DNA of 64,000 nucleotides from Saprospiraceae bacterium (lineage in GTDB: Bacteria > Bacteroidota > Bacteroidia > Chitinophagales > Saprospiraceae). Below the pieces are notes generated by a model, which ran no database searches, was not told the origin of the DNA, and saw nothing but the letters and a program-made list of their open reading frames with translations. The translations under genes were made by a program, and so were the position numbers. Positions 19,641 through 28,125 of the stretch are shown one piece after another. The number at the start of each line of letters is the position of its first letter. Within the stretch, counting starts at the first letter, position 1. The stretch spans positions 992,001-1,056,000 of the forward strand of contig JADKAA010000024.1 of assembly GCA_016715465.1 (NCBI GenBank). The letters run 5' to 3'.

Positions 19641-20249
19641 TCAAGCCTTTTTGGCCTGCTTGTGGCGCAACCTGCTTAAGAATTCAGGGCTTACGCCTAA
19701 AAATGCGGCAATTTGTGTTTGGGGAAGGCGATTGTGGAGATGTGAATAGGTTTGTAAAAAGGATAAATATCTTTCTTCAGCGGTAGAACTGATGTTCTGC
19801 AACAATCTCTGCTGCAGGGACACAAAACTATTTTCGATCAACACGCGAAAAATGCGGTCGAATTTCGGACTTTTCAGATATAGGGAGATAAGGTTGTCAT
19901 AGCTGATTTGTAAAACCATGGTATCTTCAAGGGCATCGATGTTCAAGGCAGAAGCATTTCTTTGGTGAAAGCTGCCAATGTCCATCAACCACAAGTTTTC
20001 AGCGCTGAATTGGATGATGTGGGTATTTCCTTTGTCGTCGATTTTATACAACCTTAAACAGCCGCGAACCACAAAATTAAACTGGTTGCATACAACGCCT
20101 TCCTGCAACACATATTGTCGTTTACGGTATAATCTCGGCTTAAATAAGTCGGTCACCCATTTTTTCTCTTCGCTGTTTAAGGGAATTAACTTATCAAAGT
20201 AGGTAAGCAGGGGATCAATGTTGGTCTGTAATATATCTTCCTTATTCAT
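19641..20249 (-). CDS. Crp/Fnr-family transcriptional regulator
   Basis: A full-length regulator of 202 residues. The N-terminal cNMP-binding-like beta-roll contains RKRQYVLQEGVVCNQFNFVVRGCLRLYKID, and the C-terminal HTH contains PQTQIAAFLGVSPEFLSRLR. It lacks the Fnr cysteine cluster and the canonical cAMP-binding RS motif, so its ligand is open. Small regulators of this type are common in Bacteroidota. It is followed by the NADP oxidoreductase and jelly-roll genes, which are its likely targets. Confidence 0.85.
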   Translation of the reverse strand: MNKEDILQTNIDPLLTYFDKLIPLNSEEKKWVTDLFKPRLYRKRQYVLQEGVVCNQFNFVVRGCLRLYKIDDKGNTHIIQFSAENLWLMDIGSFHQRNASALNIDALEDTMVLQISYDNLISLYLKSPKFDRIFRVLIENSFVSLQQRLLQNISSTAEERYLSFLQTYSHLHNRLPQTQIAAFLGVSPEFLSRLRHKQAKKA

Positions 20250-20304
20250 GTGGTAATGGCATTACGTGAATGGGAAGGTGCTTTTATGAATATGGCTTAA
20301 GGAG

Positions 20305-20709
20305 CTATACATTTATTTTGTGTTTCGGTTTGTTTCGAATTAAACCGATGGTCAAATTTAACAAAAATATGACCTGACTCAAGACCAACAGCAGAAAAAC
20401 CAGAAAACTGACCATTTCTTCGCCAAAAATTCTATGAAAAAGACTGACCAAAATGATCACCAAAAAGACCGAAATAGTGAAGATCACATGAAACAGGGTC
20501 ATCCAATTGACCAATGTTTTTTTTCTGATGAGCCAGTAAATGAGACCGATAATAAATAAGAATGTTGAGAAAAAATAGCCAAGATGAATGGTTGCAATGA
20601 CAAAATAGGTATCGTGATACTGAATGTCGATAATTCCATTATAGCCAATAATGGAAAGACCTAGAATCAGGGGAATGGTCCACCAAAGAGGTTTGTAGGG
20701 TTTATCCAT
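20305..20709 (-). CDS. Small four-helix membrane protein with a COX1-like motif
   Basis: A 134-residue protein with four predicted transmembrane helices. The ATG at 20709 is used, since the upstream extension adds only 13 residues. The string IDIQYHDTYFVIATIHLGY closely resembles the HDTYFVVAHFHY segment of cytochrome oxidase subunit I, where the histidines ligate heme a3/CuB. Other oxidase motifs are absent and the protein is far too short, so this is either a fragment-derived fold or convergence. No function is assigned. Confidence 0.6.
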   Translation of the reverse strand: MDKPYKPLWWTIPLILGLSIIGYNGIIDIQYHDTYFVIATIHLGYFFSTFLFIIGLIYWLIRKKTLVNWMTLFHVIFTISVFLVIILVSLFHRIFGEEMVSFLVFLLLVLSQVIFLLNLTIGLIRNKPKHKINV

Positions 20710-20837
20710 AGTTAGATATAATTCATTCAAAATTACACTACCTGCCAAATAAAAGTATGAATTACTAGTATTATAATTTAAAATCGGAATAAGTTATGGT
20801 AGCTGTGAGCATTAGGATAAATTTTAATGGTTATCGT

Positions 20838-20912
20838 GCCTGCCTACCACAAAGTGGTAGGTAAGAGGGTTTTCTAATGATATTGCCTGCCTAACACAAA
20901 GTGGTAGGTTAT
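20838..20912. repeat. Tandem hairpin repeat, two copies
   Basis: Two copies, about 47 bp apart, of GCCTGCCTA followed by a short hairpin. The first stem is CCTACCAC-AAA-GTGGTAGG (20843-20861). The second has one arm mismatch. It lies in the noncoding gap downstream of the cupin gene and upstream of the small membrane protein. Confidence 0.6.
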
Positions 20913-20987
20913 CTGTCTGTTTAGTTGTACCAAAAGGGTGGACGGATTCCAAAATTTAAAATCGCACTATTCTGCGAGATATGGGTA

Positions 20988-21072
20988 GCGGCGGGTCGCG
21001 ACCCTCCGCGGGGAATTAGACAAATCAATTTTGGCGGCATTTTTGCCGGCCGCGAGGCGGTTTGCAAAAATG
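20988..21072. repeat. Two nested inverted repeats downstream of the cupin-fusion gene
   Basis: GGGTCGCGACCC (20993-21004) is a perfect palindrome with outer GCGG/CCGC arms. It is followed by CATTTTTGC (21038-21046) paired with GCAAAAATG (21064-21072). The second hairpin lies just past the - strand stop at 21089 and may terminate the four-gene operon; it lacks a clear U-run. Confidence 0.4.
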
Positions 21073-21088
21073 GTGACAAAATACAAAC

Positions 21089-22234
21089 TCACCTTTCCTG
21101 AATTGCATTATATTCAGTGTCGGTTACAGGCAACAACCATACGACGGCACCTTTATGTTGATTCATGCCGATGGCGATGTGCGTCATCGCAGTATTGGGC
21201 GCTGCGCCATGCCAATGTGGAATATTGGGTTCGCATTTGATCACATCGCCTTTCTGGATTTCTCGGACGGCCTGGCCCAATTCCTGATACCGGCCCTTGC
21301 CATTTGTGACCAGTAATACCTGTCCCCCCGGGTGATAATGCCAGTTTGTTCTTGCTCCCGGTTCGAAGGTCACGTTGCCAATGGAAACCTGATTTGCAGT
21401 GTCAGCTTTAATCAATGGCTCATGGTATATGGTTCCGGTAAAATTATCATTGCTGGTTTTTTGTCCCATTTCGAAGATGGGTTCATACGGTATTACATCT
21501 GCTTTATAGGGCTTTTGGTCTATCACTGATTGCAGGATTTGCCGTGCAATTTCCCCCCTTTTTGTATCTACTTCCTTTTCAATGATGGTCACCAGTTCTG
21601 ACAATTGATCTTGGGTAAGCCCGTTATGCATGCCTACACCAAAGTGTGAGCGAAGCTGAGGTTCTACACCTTCCATTGACGATAGAGCAGCTATGGTAAC
21701 CATTTCGCGGGTTTTCCAATCCAGGATATCCCTACCGAAAATTGCACCAAACAAATGTTCTTTCAGATACTGGTCCATCACAGGGGCGAATTCATAGACT
21801 CCCCCGCCAATTTTTCTACCTGTGAGTTGTGCCTGATTATCGGTTCCTATTTGCAGCAGGGTTTTATTACTTGGGAAAGGAGAGGATGTCTCGCCTGTCG
21901 CATCCTTTATTTCTGCATTTTTTCTTTTTGCCAGCACAGCCATTAGTTCGGTTAGCGCATTAAGACTGCGGGGAAAGCCTGTGTAGGCATACAATTGTAT
22001 CAACATTTCTTTCTCCTCACCAATGGAAAGCCCTGCATCCAAACCATTATTCAGGGCAGTATGGAGTTTGGGGATGTTTCCTTGTGCTGCATGTGCAGCT
22101 ATGGCTATAATTTGTTTTTCTTTATTGCTTAATTGATTGCTGGTGTCTGTGTTATTTTGTGCCTTTATGCCAAAAGAAAAACAACTCACCAACAGTGCAA
22201 AGCTTGCAAGGTATTTAATGCTGTGCTGCGTCAT
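21089..22234 (-). CDS. Secreted carboxymuconolactone decarboxylase-like/cupin fusion
   Basis: About 380 residues with a signal peptide (FALLVSCFSFGIKAQ). Two CMD/AhpD-like helical segments (LNNGLDAGLSIGEEKEMLIQ and FGAIFGRDILDWKTREMVTIA) precede a C-terminal cupin with NWHYHPGGQVLLVTNGKGRYQ and IPHWHGAAP, which supply the metal-binding histidines. Such fusions usually act in small-molecule or peroxide metabolism; the substrate is unknown. The ATG at 22234 is chosen because it starts 1 bp after the upstream carboxylesterase stop. It is the last gene of a four-gene operon. Confidence 0.8.
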   Translation of the reverse strand: MTQHSIKYLASFALLVSCFSFGIKAQNNTDTSNQLSNKEKQIIAIAAHAAQGNIPKLHTALNNGLDAGLSIGEEKEMLIQLYAYTGFPRSLNALTELMAVLAKRKNAEIKDATGETSSPFPSNKTLLQIGTDNQAQLTGRKIGGGVYEFAPVMDQYLKEHLFGAIFGRDILDWKTREMVTIAALSSMEGVEPQLRSHFGVGMHNGLTQDQLSELVTIIEKEVDTKRGEIARQILQSVIDQKPYKADVIPYEPIFEMGQKTSNDNFTGTIYHEPLIKADTANQVSIGNVTFEPGARTNWHYHPGGQVLLVTNGKGRYQELGQAVREIQKGDVIKCEPNIPHWHGAAPNTAMTHIAIGMNQHKGAVVWLLPVTDTEYNAIQER

Positions 22235-22235
22235 A

Positions 22236-23873
22236 TTATATTCCATTTTTGTGTAACCTACCATACTTCATTTCTTTTTCTATCACATCCAATCTGTCCT
22301 TCTTTGGATCTGGTTTGCCTTTGGCGTTGCCATCCGCTTGAAATTCCATGATTAAATTATTCGTTGAATTGTAAGCTGGCCAATTGGGTAGGCCTTTACC
22401 GTTGGGATTACCCGTTTTTGCAAAATTCGACCAATAGTTATGTATGGTTTTGGCTACGGATCTATCCAGCAGGGATGCCACCTTAACTCCCCTGCGTGTA
22501 TGTAAATTATGGAAGACGTAGGGTATTTCAGATGCATGTGCCGCTCCGTATGGCATCATGGATTTGAGCGAATCCGGAACATAAGAAAATACATAAACAT
22601 AGGCAGGTGATTTAGTCTTCTGAAATGCCCTGGCCGTAAATCTTGCAGGTTCCGCCCATATCTTATCCGTGTTTACCATGGATAACAGTTCAGCCAAAGA
22701 TTTATTGTCTTCCGAATCATAGGTCACTTTGGCCTCTTCTTTTAGCTTCCCAAACAATGAAAATAATTCTTCTTTTGTTTTTGCATTTACAAAACCTGCG
22801 GGGATTTCTGCACTGTTTGAACCGATGATGATCGGAACTTTTAATTGCCTTCCTCCATGGTAGGTATTCTGGGGAGTTGCCACTACCAGCGTGCCATCAA
22901 GAATCGGACCCGGATAAATGCGAGCGCCGTCCCGACCATCTGTTTCTTCACCACCATCCACTATTTCTTCTACAGATAAAGATCTCAGTTTATTAAGTGC
23001 ATGAACACCGGTTCCCTCAATCTTATGTTTTTTTGCAAAATTTATACCAATGGATTCCGCAGAAACTGGATAAAATGAATCTGCACTGTCTTTTTTTATC
23101 GGCCTTCCGGTAAGCACACCATCGCGGCCTCCGGATGATTCAAGAATGGCTTTATGAAATAACCCGTTTGCAGCAGGAATGGTAAGCATTGCATGTACAG
23201 AAACGCCTCCTGCCGATTCTCCAAATAGGGTGACATTGGCCGGATCACCGCCAAATGCAGCAATATTGTGCTTCACCCATTTTAATGCAGTAATTTGATC
23301 CATAAAGGCATAACTACCTTTAGGCTCTTCAGGATATTCCAGGCTTAAGGCAGGAAATGCAAAGTGACCCAGGCGTCCCAGTCGATAATTAAAGGTAATG
23401 AGTATAGTGCCTTGCCTTGCAAAGGAAGAGCCCTCAGATTCAGCATGTGAACCGCTTCCTCCTACAAAGGCACCTCCATGTATCCAAACCATTACGGGTA
23501 GTTTTTCATTCTTTTTTGTTCCTGCCGGCCTCCATATATTGAGGCATAAACAGTCTTCAGACGAGCCTTCTGCAATGCTTCCTGATTTTCCTGGCCAGCC
23601 AGCCTGGGCACAATTGGCTCCAAATACACTTGTCACTTTTATGTCATTCCAGGGTTTTGCAGGCTGGGGTGGACGCCACCGATATGCGCCTACAGGCGGT
23701 GCTGCATAGGGAATTCCTCTAAATACATCAACATCACCTTCTTTTACCCCACGTACCCAGCCCGAAGTGGTTTGAACTTCTGGTTCAGCTGCGATGACCA
23801 GATAATTGAGATTCTGCTGTATGACGAAGCACACGCTTAAAACGATGCCGATGAATGAAAAGTTATTTTTCAT
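22236..23873 (-). CDS. Secreted type B carboxylesterase
   Basis: About 545 residues. A signal peptide is followed by the type B carboxylesterase/cholinesterase pattern: FRGIPYAAPPVGAYRW, EDCLCLNIW, the oxyanion segment WIHGGAFVGGS, and the nucleophile elbow LFGESAGG with serine near position 220. The histidine region reads YGAAHASEIPYVF. These enzymes hydrolyse carboxylic esters of bulky substrates in the periplasm or outside the cell. It is 22 bp from the upstream hydrolase and 1 bp from the downstream fusion gene, so it is clearly within an operon. Confidence 0.9.
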   Translation of the reverse strand: MKNNFSFIGIVLSVCFVIQQNLNYLVIAAEPEVQTTSGWVRGVKEGDVDVFRGIPYAAPPVGAYRWRPPQPAKPWNDIKVTSVFGANCAQAGWPGKSGSIAEGSSEDCLCLNIWRPAGTKKNEKLPVMVWIHGGAFVGGSGSHAESEGSSFARQGTILITFNYRLGRLGHFAFPALSLEYPEEPKGSYAFMDQITALKWVKHNIAAFGGDPANVTLFGESAGGVSVHAMLTIPAANGLFHKAILESSGGRDGVLTGRPIKKDSADSFYPVSAESIGINFAKKHKIEGTGVHALNKLRSLSVEEIVDGGEETDGRDGARIYPGPILDGTLVVATPQNTYHGGRQLKVPIIIGSNSAEIPAGFVNAKTKEELFSLFGKLKEEAKVTYDSEDNKSLAELLSMVNTDKIWAEPARFTARAFQKTKSPAYVYVFSYVPDSLKSMMPYGAAHASEIPYVFHNLHTRRGVKVASLLDRSVAKTIHNYWSNFAKTGNPNGKGLPNWPAYNSTNNLIMEFQADGNAKGKPDPKKDRLDVIEKEMKYGRLHKNGI

Positions 23874-23895
23874 GGAATGAATTAAATTATCACTG

Positions 23896-24942
23896 CTATA
23901 AAAACTTGTTAAAGAATTCATTCAGCTTAATTAAGGCTTGTGCTACATATTCAGGTACATGATAAGTTTGAATATGGGTTGCTCCTTCAATCAGGAAGAG
24001 TTCTTTCACCTTTGTTCCCGTGGCAAGTGAAAATGCAGCCTCTGTCATGTAATAGGAATCTGCTTTGTCACCGGCTATCATCAGTAAAGGTTGGTCTATC
24101 ATCCGCATGTTTGTGGTTGCATCAAAAGCCACGAGGTCAATAATGCTGCTCATGGTATACCGGCTTGAAGAGTTTGGGTGTGCGTGGGTTTTGTTGTAAT
24201 ATTCGTAACCTTCCCTGTATAACTCAAAAGGCAATTTTGCTACCTGTTCATCAGTCATAGTTGTACCTCCTATATAGGTTATTTCCCCGCCAGCTGCTTC
24301 TTTTGCACGGGCATCCGCTGCTTGTTTTAACCGATCTGAAAGGGTTGAAATTTGAGAGCCTATATAGCCATCCCTCCTTACAACACCTGAATTAAACATA
24401 CTTACGGTGGCAATTGCTTTGAATCTTTTATCCGTCTGTGCTGCCGCCAGTGAATATCCGCCGCCGCCGCATATTCCCAACAAGCCAAGTTCAGTTGCAT
24501 TCACGCCTTTGAATTGCGAAATAAAATCTGCCATTCCTCTTATGTCTTCAATTCTGTTGGCCGGTTTATCTACATTGCGGGGTAACCCGCCACTGGCTCC
24601 CTGGTATGCTGCATCAGCGGCAATGGTGATGTAACCAGATTCTGCCAATCGCTGGGCGTACAAACCGGCAACCTGTTCTTTTACACCTCCATTGGGGTGT
24701 GCCACCACAACAGCAGGATAGGATCTTAATGAGTCAAAGTTTGGCGGAAGATACACATTGGCAGCAATGGTTAGGCCATTTAGGTTGTAGGTAACCGGGT
24801 GAATGTTCACTTTATTTGGTGCATTCACGGTAATGGCACCCCCATAAACCAGGCCAAACGGATTGCTCACTTTAGATTGGGCTGAAGAAATCCAGCTTGT
24901 GGAAATAATTGCTATCATCAACAAAATACTTTTAATAATCAT
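23896..24942 (-). CDS. Secreted alpha/beta hydrolase with cysteine at the nucleophile position
   Basis: About 348 residues with a signal peptide ending near SSAQ. It has the dienelactone-hydrolase/YcjY-like order: VVVAHPNGG (oxyanion), GYITIAADAAYQGASGG, then the elbow GLLGICGGGGYSLAAA. Here the nucleophile is Cys158, as in dienelactone hydrolase, not serine. MIAGDKAD and EGATHIQTYH give the acid and histidine. The ATG at 24942 is preferred to the GTG at 24948. It sits second in the operon; cysteine suggests action on lactones or activated esters. Confidence 0.8.
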   Translation of the reverse strand: MIIKSILLMIAIISTSWISSAQSKVSNPFGLVYGGAITVNAPNKVNIHPVTYNLNGLTIAANVYLPPNFDSLRSYPAVVVAHPNGGVKEQVAGLYAQRLAESGYITIAADAAYQGASGGLPRNVDKPANRIEDIRGMADFISQFKGVNATELGLLGICGGGGYSLAAAQTDKRFKAIATVSMFNSGVVRRDGYIGSQISTLSDRLKQAADARAKEAAGGEITYIGGTTMTDEQVAKLPFELYREGYEYYNKTHAHPNSSSRYTMSSIIDLVAFDATTNMRMIDQPLLMIAGDKADSYYMTEAAFSLATGTKVKELFLIEGATHIQTYHVPEYVAQALIKLNEFFNKFL

Positions 24943-24996
24943 TATCACTTATATATTTTTTAATCTTACTTTTTATTTATTCCGGACAGTAGTACA

Positions 24997-26085
24997 TTAA
25001 TTGTCCAACCCTTTTTCATTAAGCCATTTCGACAAAAGGTCGGCTATCTCTATGTTATTTAAATCTGAAAAGGGGAAGTGCGTATTGCCTTTAATACCTG
25101 CCTCAGGTAAATGCACTACCGTCACATCGCCACCATGCCTGTTCACGCAATCTCGCCATAACCTTGCCATGGCCAAACGCACCCGCCAACCATCCTGTCC
25201 GGGAAAGGCTGTTGGTTCATTCGGTATGTAATCTCCATAATAAATTACAATGGGAATTTTGGTAAGCTTTTGGAATTCTTCCTTTGGAATGCCAATGGCT
25301 TCCAGTGTACCGCCTGCACTGGGCATGGCAGGTGGCACTTCACCTTCCGGGAAAAGGAAACCACTGCCGGGTTCATAGGAAACAATAGCCTTTACATTTT
25401 GATTTTTTATGGCAGTGCGCCAGCCCATACCGCCGGAATGAGAATGCGTAACCAGGATCGCAGATCCAATTTTATCAAATAGGGCCGAAATGGCATCGGC
25501 ATTTACATTGATGTCAATTGGTCCGACATTGGGAACCATCTGTCTGAAATACTGATTCAAAGTTGCCGAATCACGGGCAAACTGAACACCATTAAAATAG
25601 TCCGGCCAAATGCCTATACGAAAGGTGCCAAACCATCCCTGTTCGTCGGGTATCGGTGAAATGGTTCCTTCTACAGTGCTGCGGGATGCATTTCCTCTTC
25701 TGGGCTGATCGATCAGGTAAACCGGGAATTTTCTTCGCAAAAAAATGTTTTGAAAACCTTCCCGTCCATCGGGCGTACTTTCCCATGTTTTGGAAAATTG
25801 ACCGATGCCATGCCACATGACCAATGGTAGTTTTCTTGATTTAATTGGTTTTTGATAAAATATGTAGGCATGGTCGCCATGAAAAGTTTGTCCTGTTGCC
25901 GATGGCTTGGCTGGATCAAAAATACCTGGATTGGAAATAACTGTTCCCCCTACTGCAAAACTACCTTGTTCCTGAATTATTATGGGGTCATTGCTACCGG
26001 TTGGTCTTGAAGTCCTGCATGAGGAGAAGTGCAAGCCGAATAAAACAGATATAGCCAGTATTGATGTCTTTTGATGTTTAACCAT
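24997..26085 (-). CDS. Alpha/beta hydrolase lipoprotein
   Basis: About 362 residues. The lipobox cysteine lies in FSSCRTS, so it should be membrane-anchored in the envelope. The fold shows VMWHGIGQFSKTWES (oxyanion loop), FPVYLIDQPRRGNASR, and the nucleophile elbow ILVTHSHSGGMGW. The histidine is probably in GNTHFPFSD. It resembles esterases found next to AraC regulators in Bacteroidota; substrate unknown. It is the first gene of the operon, and its promoter lies in the 332-bp gap shared with the divergent AraC gene. Confidence 0.8.
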   Translation of the reverse strand: MVKHQKTSILAISVLFGLHFSSCRTSRPTGSNDPIIIQEQGSFAVGGTVISNPGIFDPAKPSATGQTFHGDHAYIFYQKPIKSRKLPLVMWHGIGQFSKTWESTPDGREGFQNIFLRRKFPVYLIDQPRRGNASRSTVEGTISPIPDEQGWFGTFRIGIWPDYFNGVQFARDSATLNQYFRQMVPNVGPIDINVNADAISALFDKIGSAILVTHSHSGGMGWRTAIKNQNVKAIVSYEPGSGFLFPEGEVPPAMPSAGGTLEAIGIPKEEFQKLTKIPIVIYYGDYIPNEPTAFPGQDGWRVRLAMARLWRDCVNRHGGDVTVVHLPEAGIKGNTHFPFSDLNNIEIADLLSKWLNEKGLDN

Positions 26086-26326
26086 AGCGATATGTATATT
26101 TAGTGAGCAAATACTGAAATCTTTTAAGTTATAAGGAAAGTATCCGTTAGTGTACTGATTTATTTAAAAAATAAAACCCATTTTAATTAGTAAGCACGTG
26201 GTTCATGGTTGAAACAATTTCTTACGTATGTTAAAAGCAGGTAGGATCAGGATTAATATCAGAATAAAGTTATCAATTAACAAAACAAAATTCGGAATAA
26301 TATTTTGATCGTTTGGTATATGAATT

Positions 26327-26353
26327 ACGGATAAATCTACCATTTTTACGGAT
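26327..26353 (+). promoter_or_regulatory. Direct-repeat operator, likely bound by the AraC regulator
   Basis: ACGGAT occurs at 26327 and 26348, 21 bp apart, so both halves lie on the same DNA face. The spacer contains AAATCTACCATTTTT. A near-copy with identical spacing occurs at 29470-29496. Direct repeats two helical turns apart are typical of AraC-family sites. Confidence 0.6.
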
Positions 26354-26390
26354 TGTGGAGTTAGAAGTAAATAAATGACACACAAATCAT

Positions 26391-26398
26391 TAATTTTG
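26391..26398 (+). promoter_or_regulatory. Candidate -7 element for the AraC gene
   Basis: TAATTTTG fits the Bacteroidota TAnnTTTG consensus. It lies 20 bp before the ATG at 26418 and about 38 bp after the operator half-site, a spacing suited to activator-dependent transcription. No -33 TTG is seen at the usual distance. Confidence 0.45.
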
Positions 26399-26417
26399 AA
26401 ATAAAAATAGTAGTAAA

Positions 26418-27314
26418 ATGGATGCCATACGAAGATTTGAAACCATACATGATTACAATGTTTTTAACAACAATGAAACTTTTCATCCTCTGGTCAGTCT
26501 TGTTGACTTATCCAAGGCGGCGCCACGACAGGGTTCCCGCATGTATTTCGGTTTTTACACCATATTTTTAAAGGATGTAAAATGTGGTGATTTGGTATAT
26601 GGCCGGCATACCTATGATTATCAGGAAGGCACCCTGGTTTTTCTTGCCCCCGGACAGGTAGCGGGTGTGAAGAGTAATGGTGAAACTTATCAACCTAAGG
26701 GATATGCCTTGGTGTTTCATCCGGATTTATTGCACGGATCCTCCCTTAGCCGGCGCATTCAGGACTATACGTTTTTTGGGTATCAATCCAATGAAGCACT
26801 TCATTTATCAGAACGGGAAAGGAAGATTGTACTCGATTGTTTTGAAAAAATTCAATATGAATCTGAACATGCCATCGACAAGCACAGCAAACAGTTGATC
26901 GTGTCCAACATTCAATTGTTTCTTGATTACTGCGTCCGTTTTTACGATCGCCAGTTTATAACCCGGGATAATCCTCATAAAGGCATTTTAGAGCGTTTTG
27001 ATAATTTATTGAACAATTATTATCTGTCAGACAAGCCACAGACAATCGGCTTACCTTCTGTAGCCTATTGCGCCGGTGAATTGAATTTGTCAGCCAATTA
27101 TTTTGGGGACCTGGTAAAAAAAGAACTTGGCAAAACAGCCCAGGATTTCATCCAGTCTAAATTGATGGATGTAGCCAAAGAAAAAATATTTGATCATGGT
27201 AAATCAGTCAACCAGATTGCCTATGAATTGGGATTTAAATATCCGCAACATTTTACCCGTCTTTTTAAGCAGAGAATGGGCTTGACTCCAAATGAGTACA
27301 GAGCACAGAATTAG
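26418..27314 (+). CDS. AraC-family transcriptional regulator
   Basis: A 298-residue protein. The N-terminal cupin-like sensor (YDYQEGTLVFLAPGQVAGVK) is followed by the two-helix-turn-helix DNA-binding domain: LNLSANYFGDLVKKELGKTAQDFI, then NQIAYELGFKYPQHFTRLFK and the closing MGLTPNEYRAQN. It is divergent from the esterase operon and probably activates it. The shared operator at 26327-26353 and its copy near the aldo/keto reductase suggest one regulon. The inducer is unknown. Confidence 0.9.
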   Translation: MDAIRRFETIHDYNVFNNNETFHPLVSLVDLSKAAPRQGSRMYFGFYTIFLKDVKCGDLVYGRHTYDYQEGTLVFLAPGQVAGVKSNGETYQPKGYALVFHPDLLHGSSLSRRIQDYTFFGYQSNEALHLSERERKIVLDCFEKIQYESEHAIDKHSKQLIVSNIQLFLDYCVRFYDRQFITRDNPHKGILERFDNLLNNYYLSDKPQTIGLPSVAYCAGELNLSANYFGDLVKKELGKTAQDFIQSKLMDVAKEKIFDHGKSVNQIAYELGFKYPQHFTRLFKQRMGLTPNEYRAQN

Positions 27315-27619
27315 GGTGCAATGTTTTGACGCTGTTATTCATAACACCTCTATGATGGAACTGATCATTTGAAAGTTAAGTTTTAGTAAACCAACTCGGT
27401 AAATGTTAAATACCGCTGTGTAAACGCTGAACAGCGGCTTAGATAAATTTAGTGAAATACATTAGAGATTTGGGGCATCCTGAATCATAATGTGCTGCTT
27501 CAAACACACTTTGTTTTAAAGAAAGTGTTTTACCAAGCTTAAACATAAAATATTACTCATTAAGCATTGAATAATTATTAATTGCAGTCGATGCAGACTG
27601 TACTGGCGAATGAAGTGTA
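27315..27619. other. Intergenic region between convergent genes
   Basis: No gene is seen. A short inverted repeat CCGCTGT/ACAGCGG (27413-27437) could form a hairpin, but no U-run follows, so termination is uncertain. The rest is AT-rich. Confidence 0.3.
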
Positions 27620-28096
27620 CTAATGTTCAATTTTGTGGGTGTCCCGTACACTGCTAAAGGTCAGGGCCAACATTTTCCAGGTCTTTCCCTGTTTTTGATA
27701 AACTTCGGTAACTGTAAATTCAGTGATTACCTCGTTGTCGCGTACAATGGCTGTTAAGGTAAGCCGATTCCAAAGGATTGCGGTGTCATCGACGATTTCT
27801 ACCGCCACATCGTGGACATCTGCTTTTTTGTACCAGATTCTCCCTGTTTTAATTACATCCAGTTCCTCGCTTTTATTCCAGGTTCCACTCATGTGCACAA
27901 ATTTTGACTGCTCATGAAAGAGTGAGGCCAACTTATTAACATCTTTATCGGCCATCCACTGCCACTTTTCTTTAGATAGGTTCATTATTTCCTGCTGCGA
28001 GGTATGGTTGGTGACCGTTGACGTTTTTTTCTGAGTAGAACAGGACATCAATACCGCCAAAAGAAAAAAATACACTGAGAATAAGGAAGGTTTCAT
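27620..28096 (-). CDS. NTF2-like (SnoaL/DUF4440) lipoprotein
   Basis: 158 residues with a lipobox MSCSTQK. The mature part is a single NTF2-like cone domain: EIMNLSKEKWQWMADKDVNKLASLF, FVHMSGTWNKSEELDVI, VAVEIVDDTAILWNRLTL and VYQKQGKTWKMLALTFSSV. Such domains bind or isomerise small molecules. It lies 29 bp downstream of the aldo/keto reductase on the same strand, so it probably serves the same pathway. Substrate not known. Confidence 0.8.
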   Translation of the reverse strand: MKPSLFSVYFFLLAVLMSCSTQKKTSTVTNHTSQQEIMNLSKEKWQWMADKDVNKLASLFHEQSKFVHMSGTWNKSEELDVIKTGRIWYKKADVHDVAVEIVDDTAILWNRLTLTAIVRDNEVITEFTVTEVYQKQGKTWKMLALTFSSVRDTHKIEH

Positions 28097-28125
28097 CTCG
28101 TTGTTTATTTGGTTAAAAATACGTA

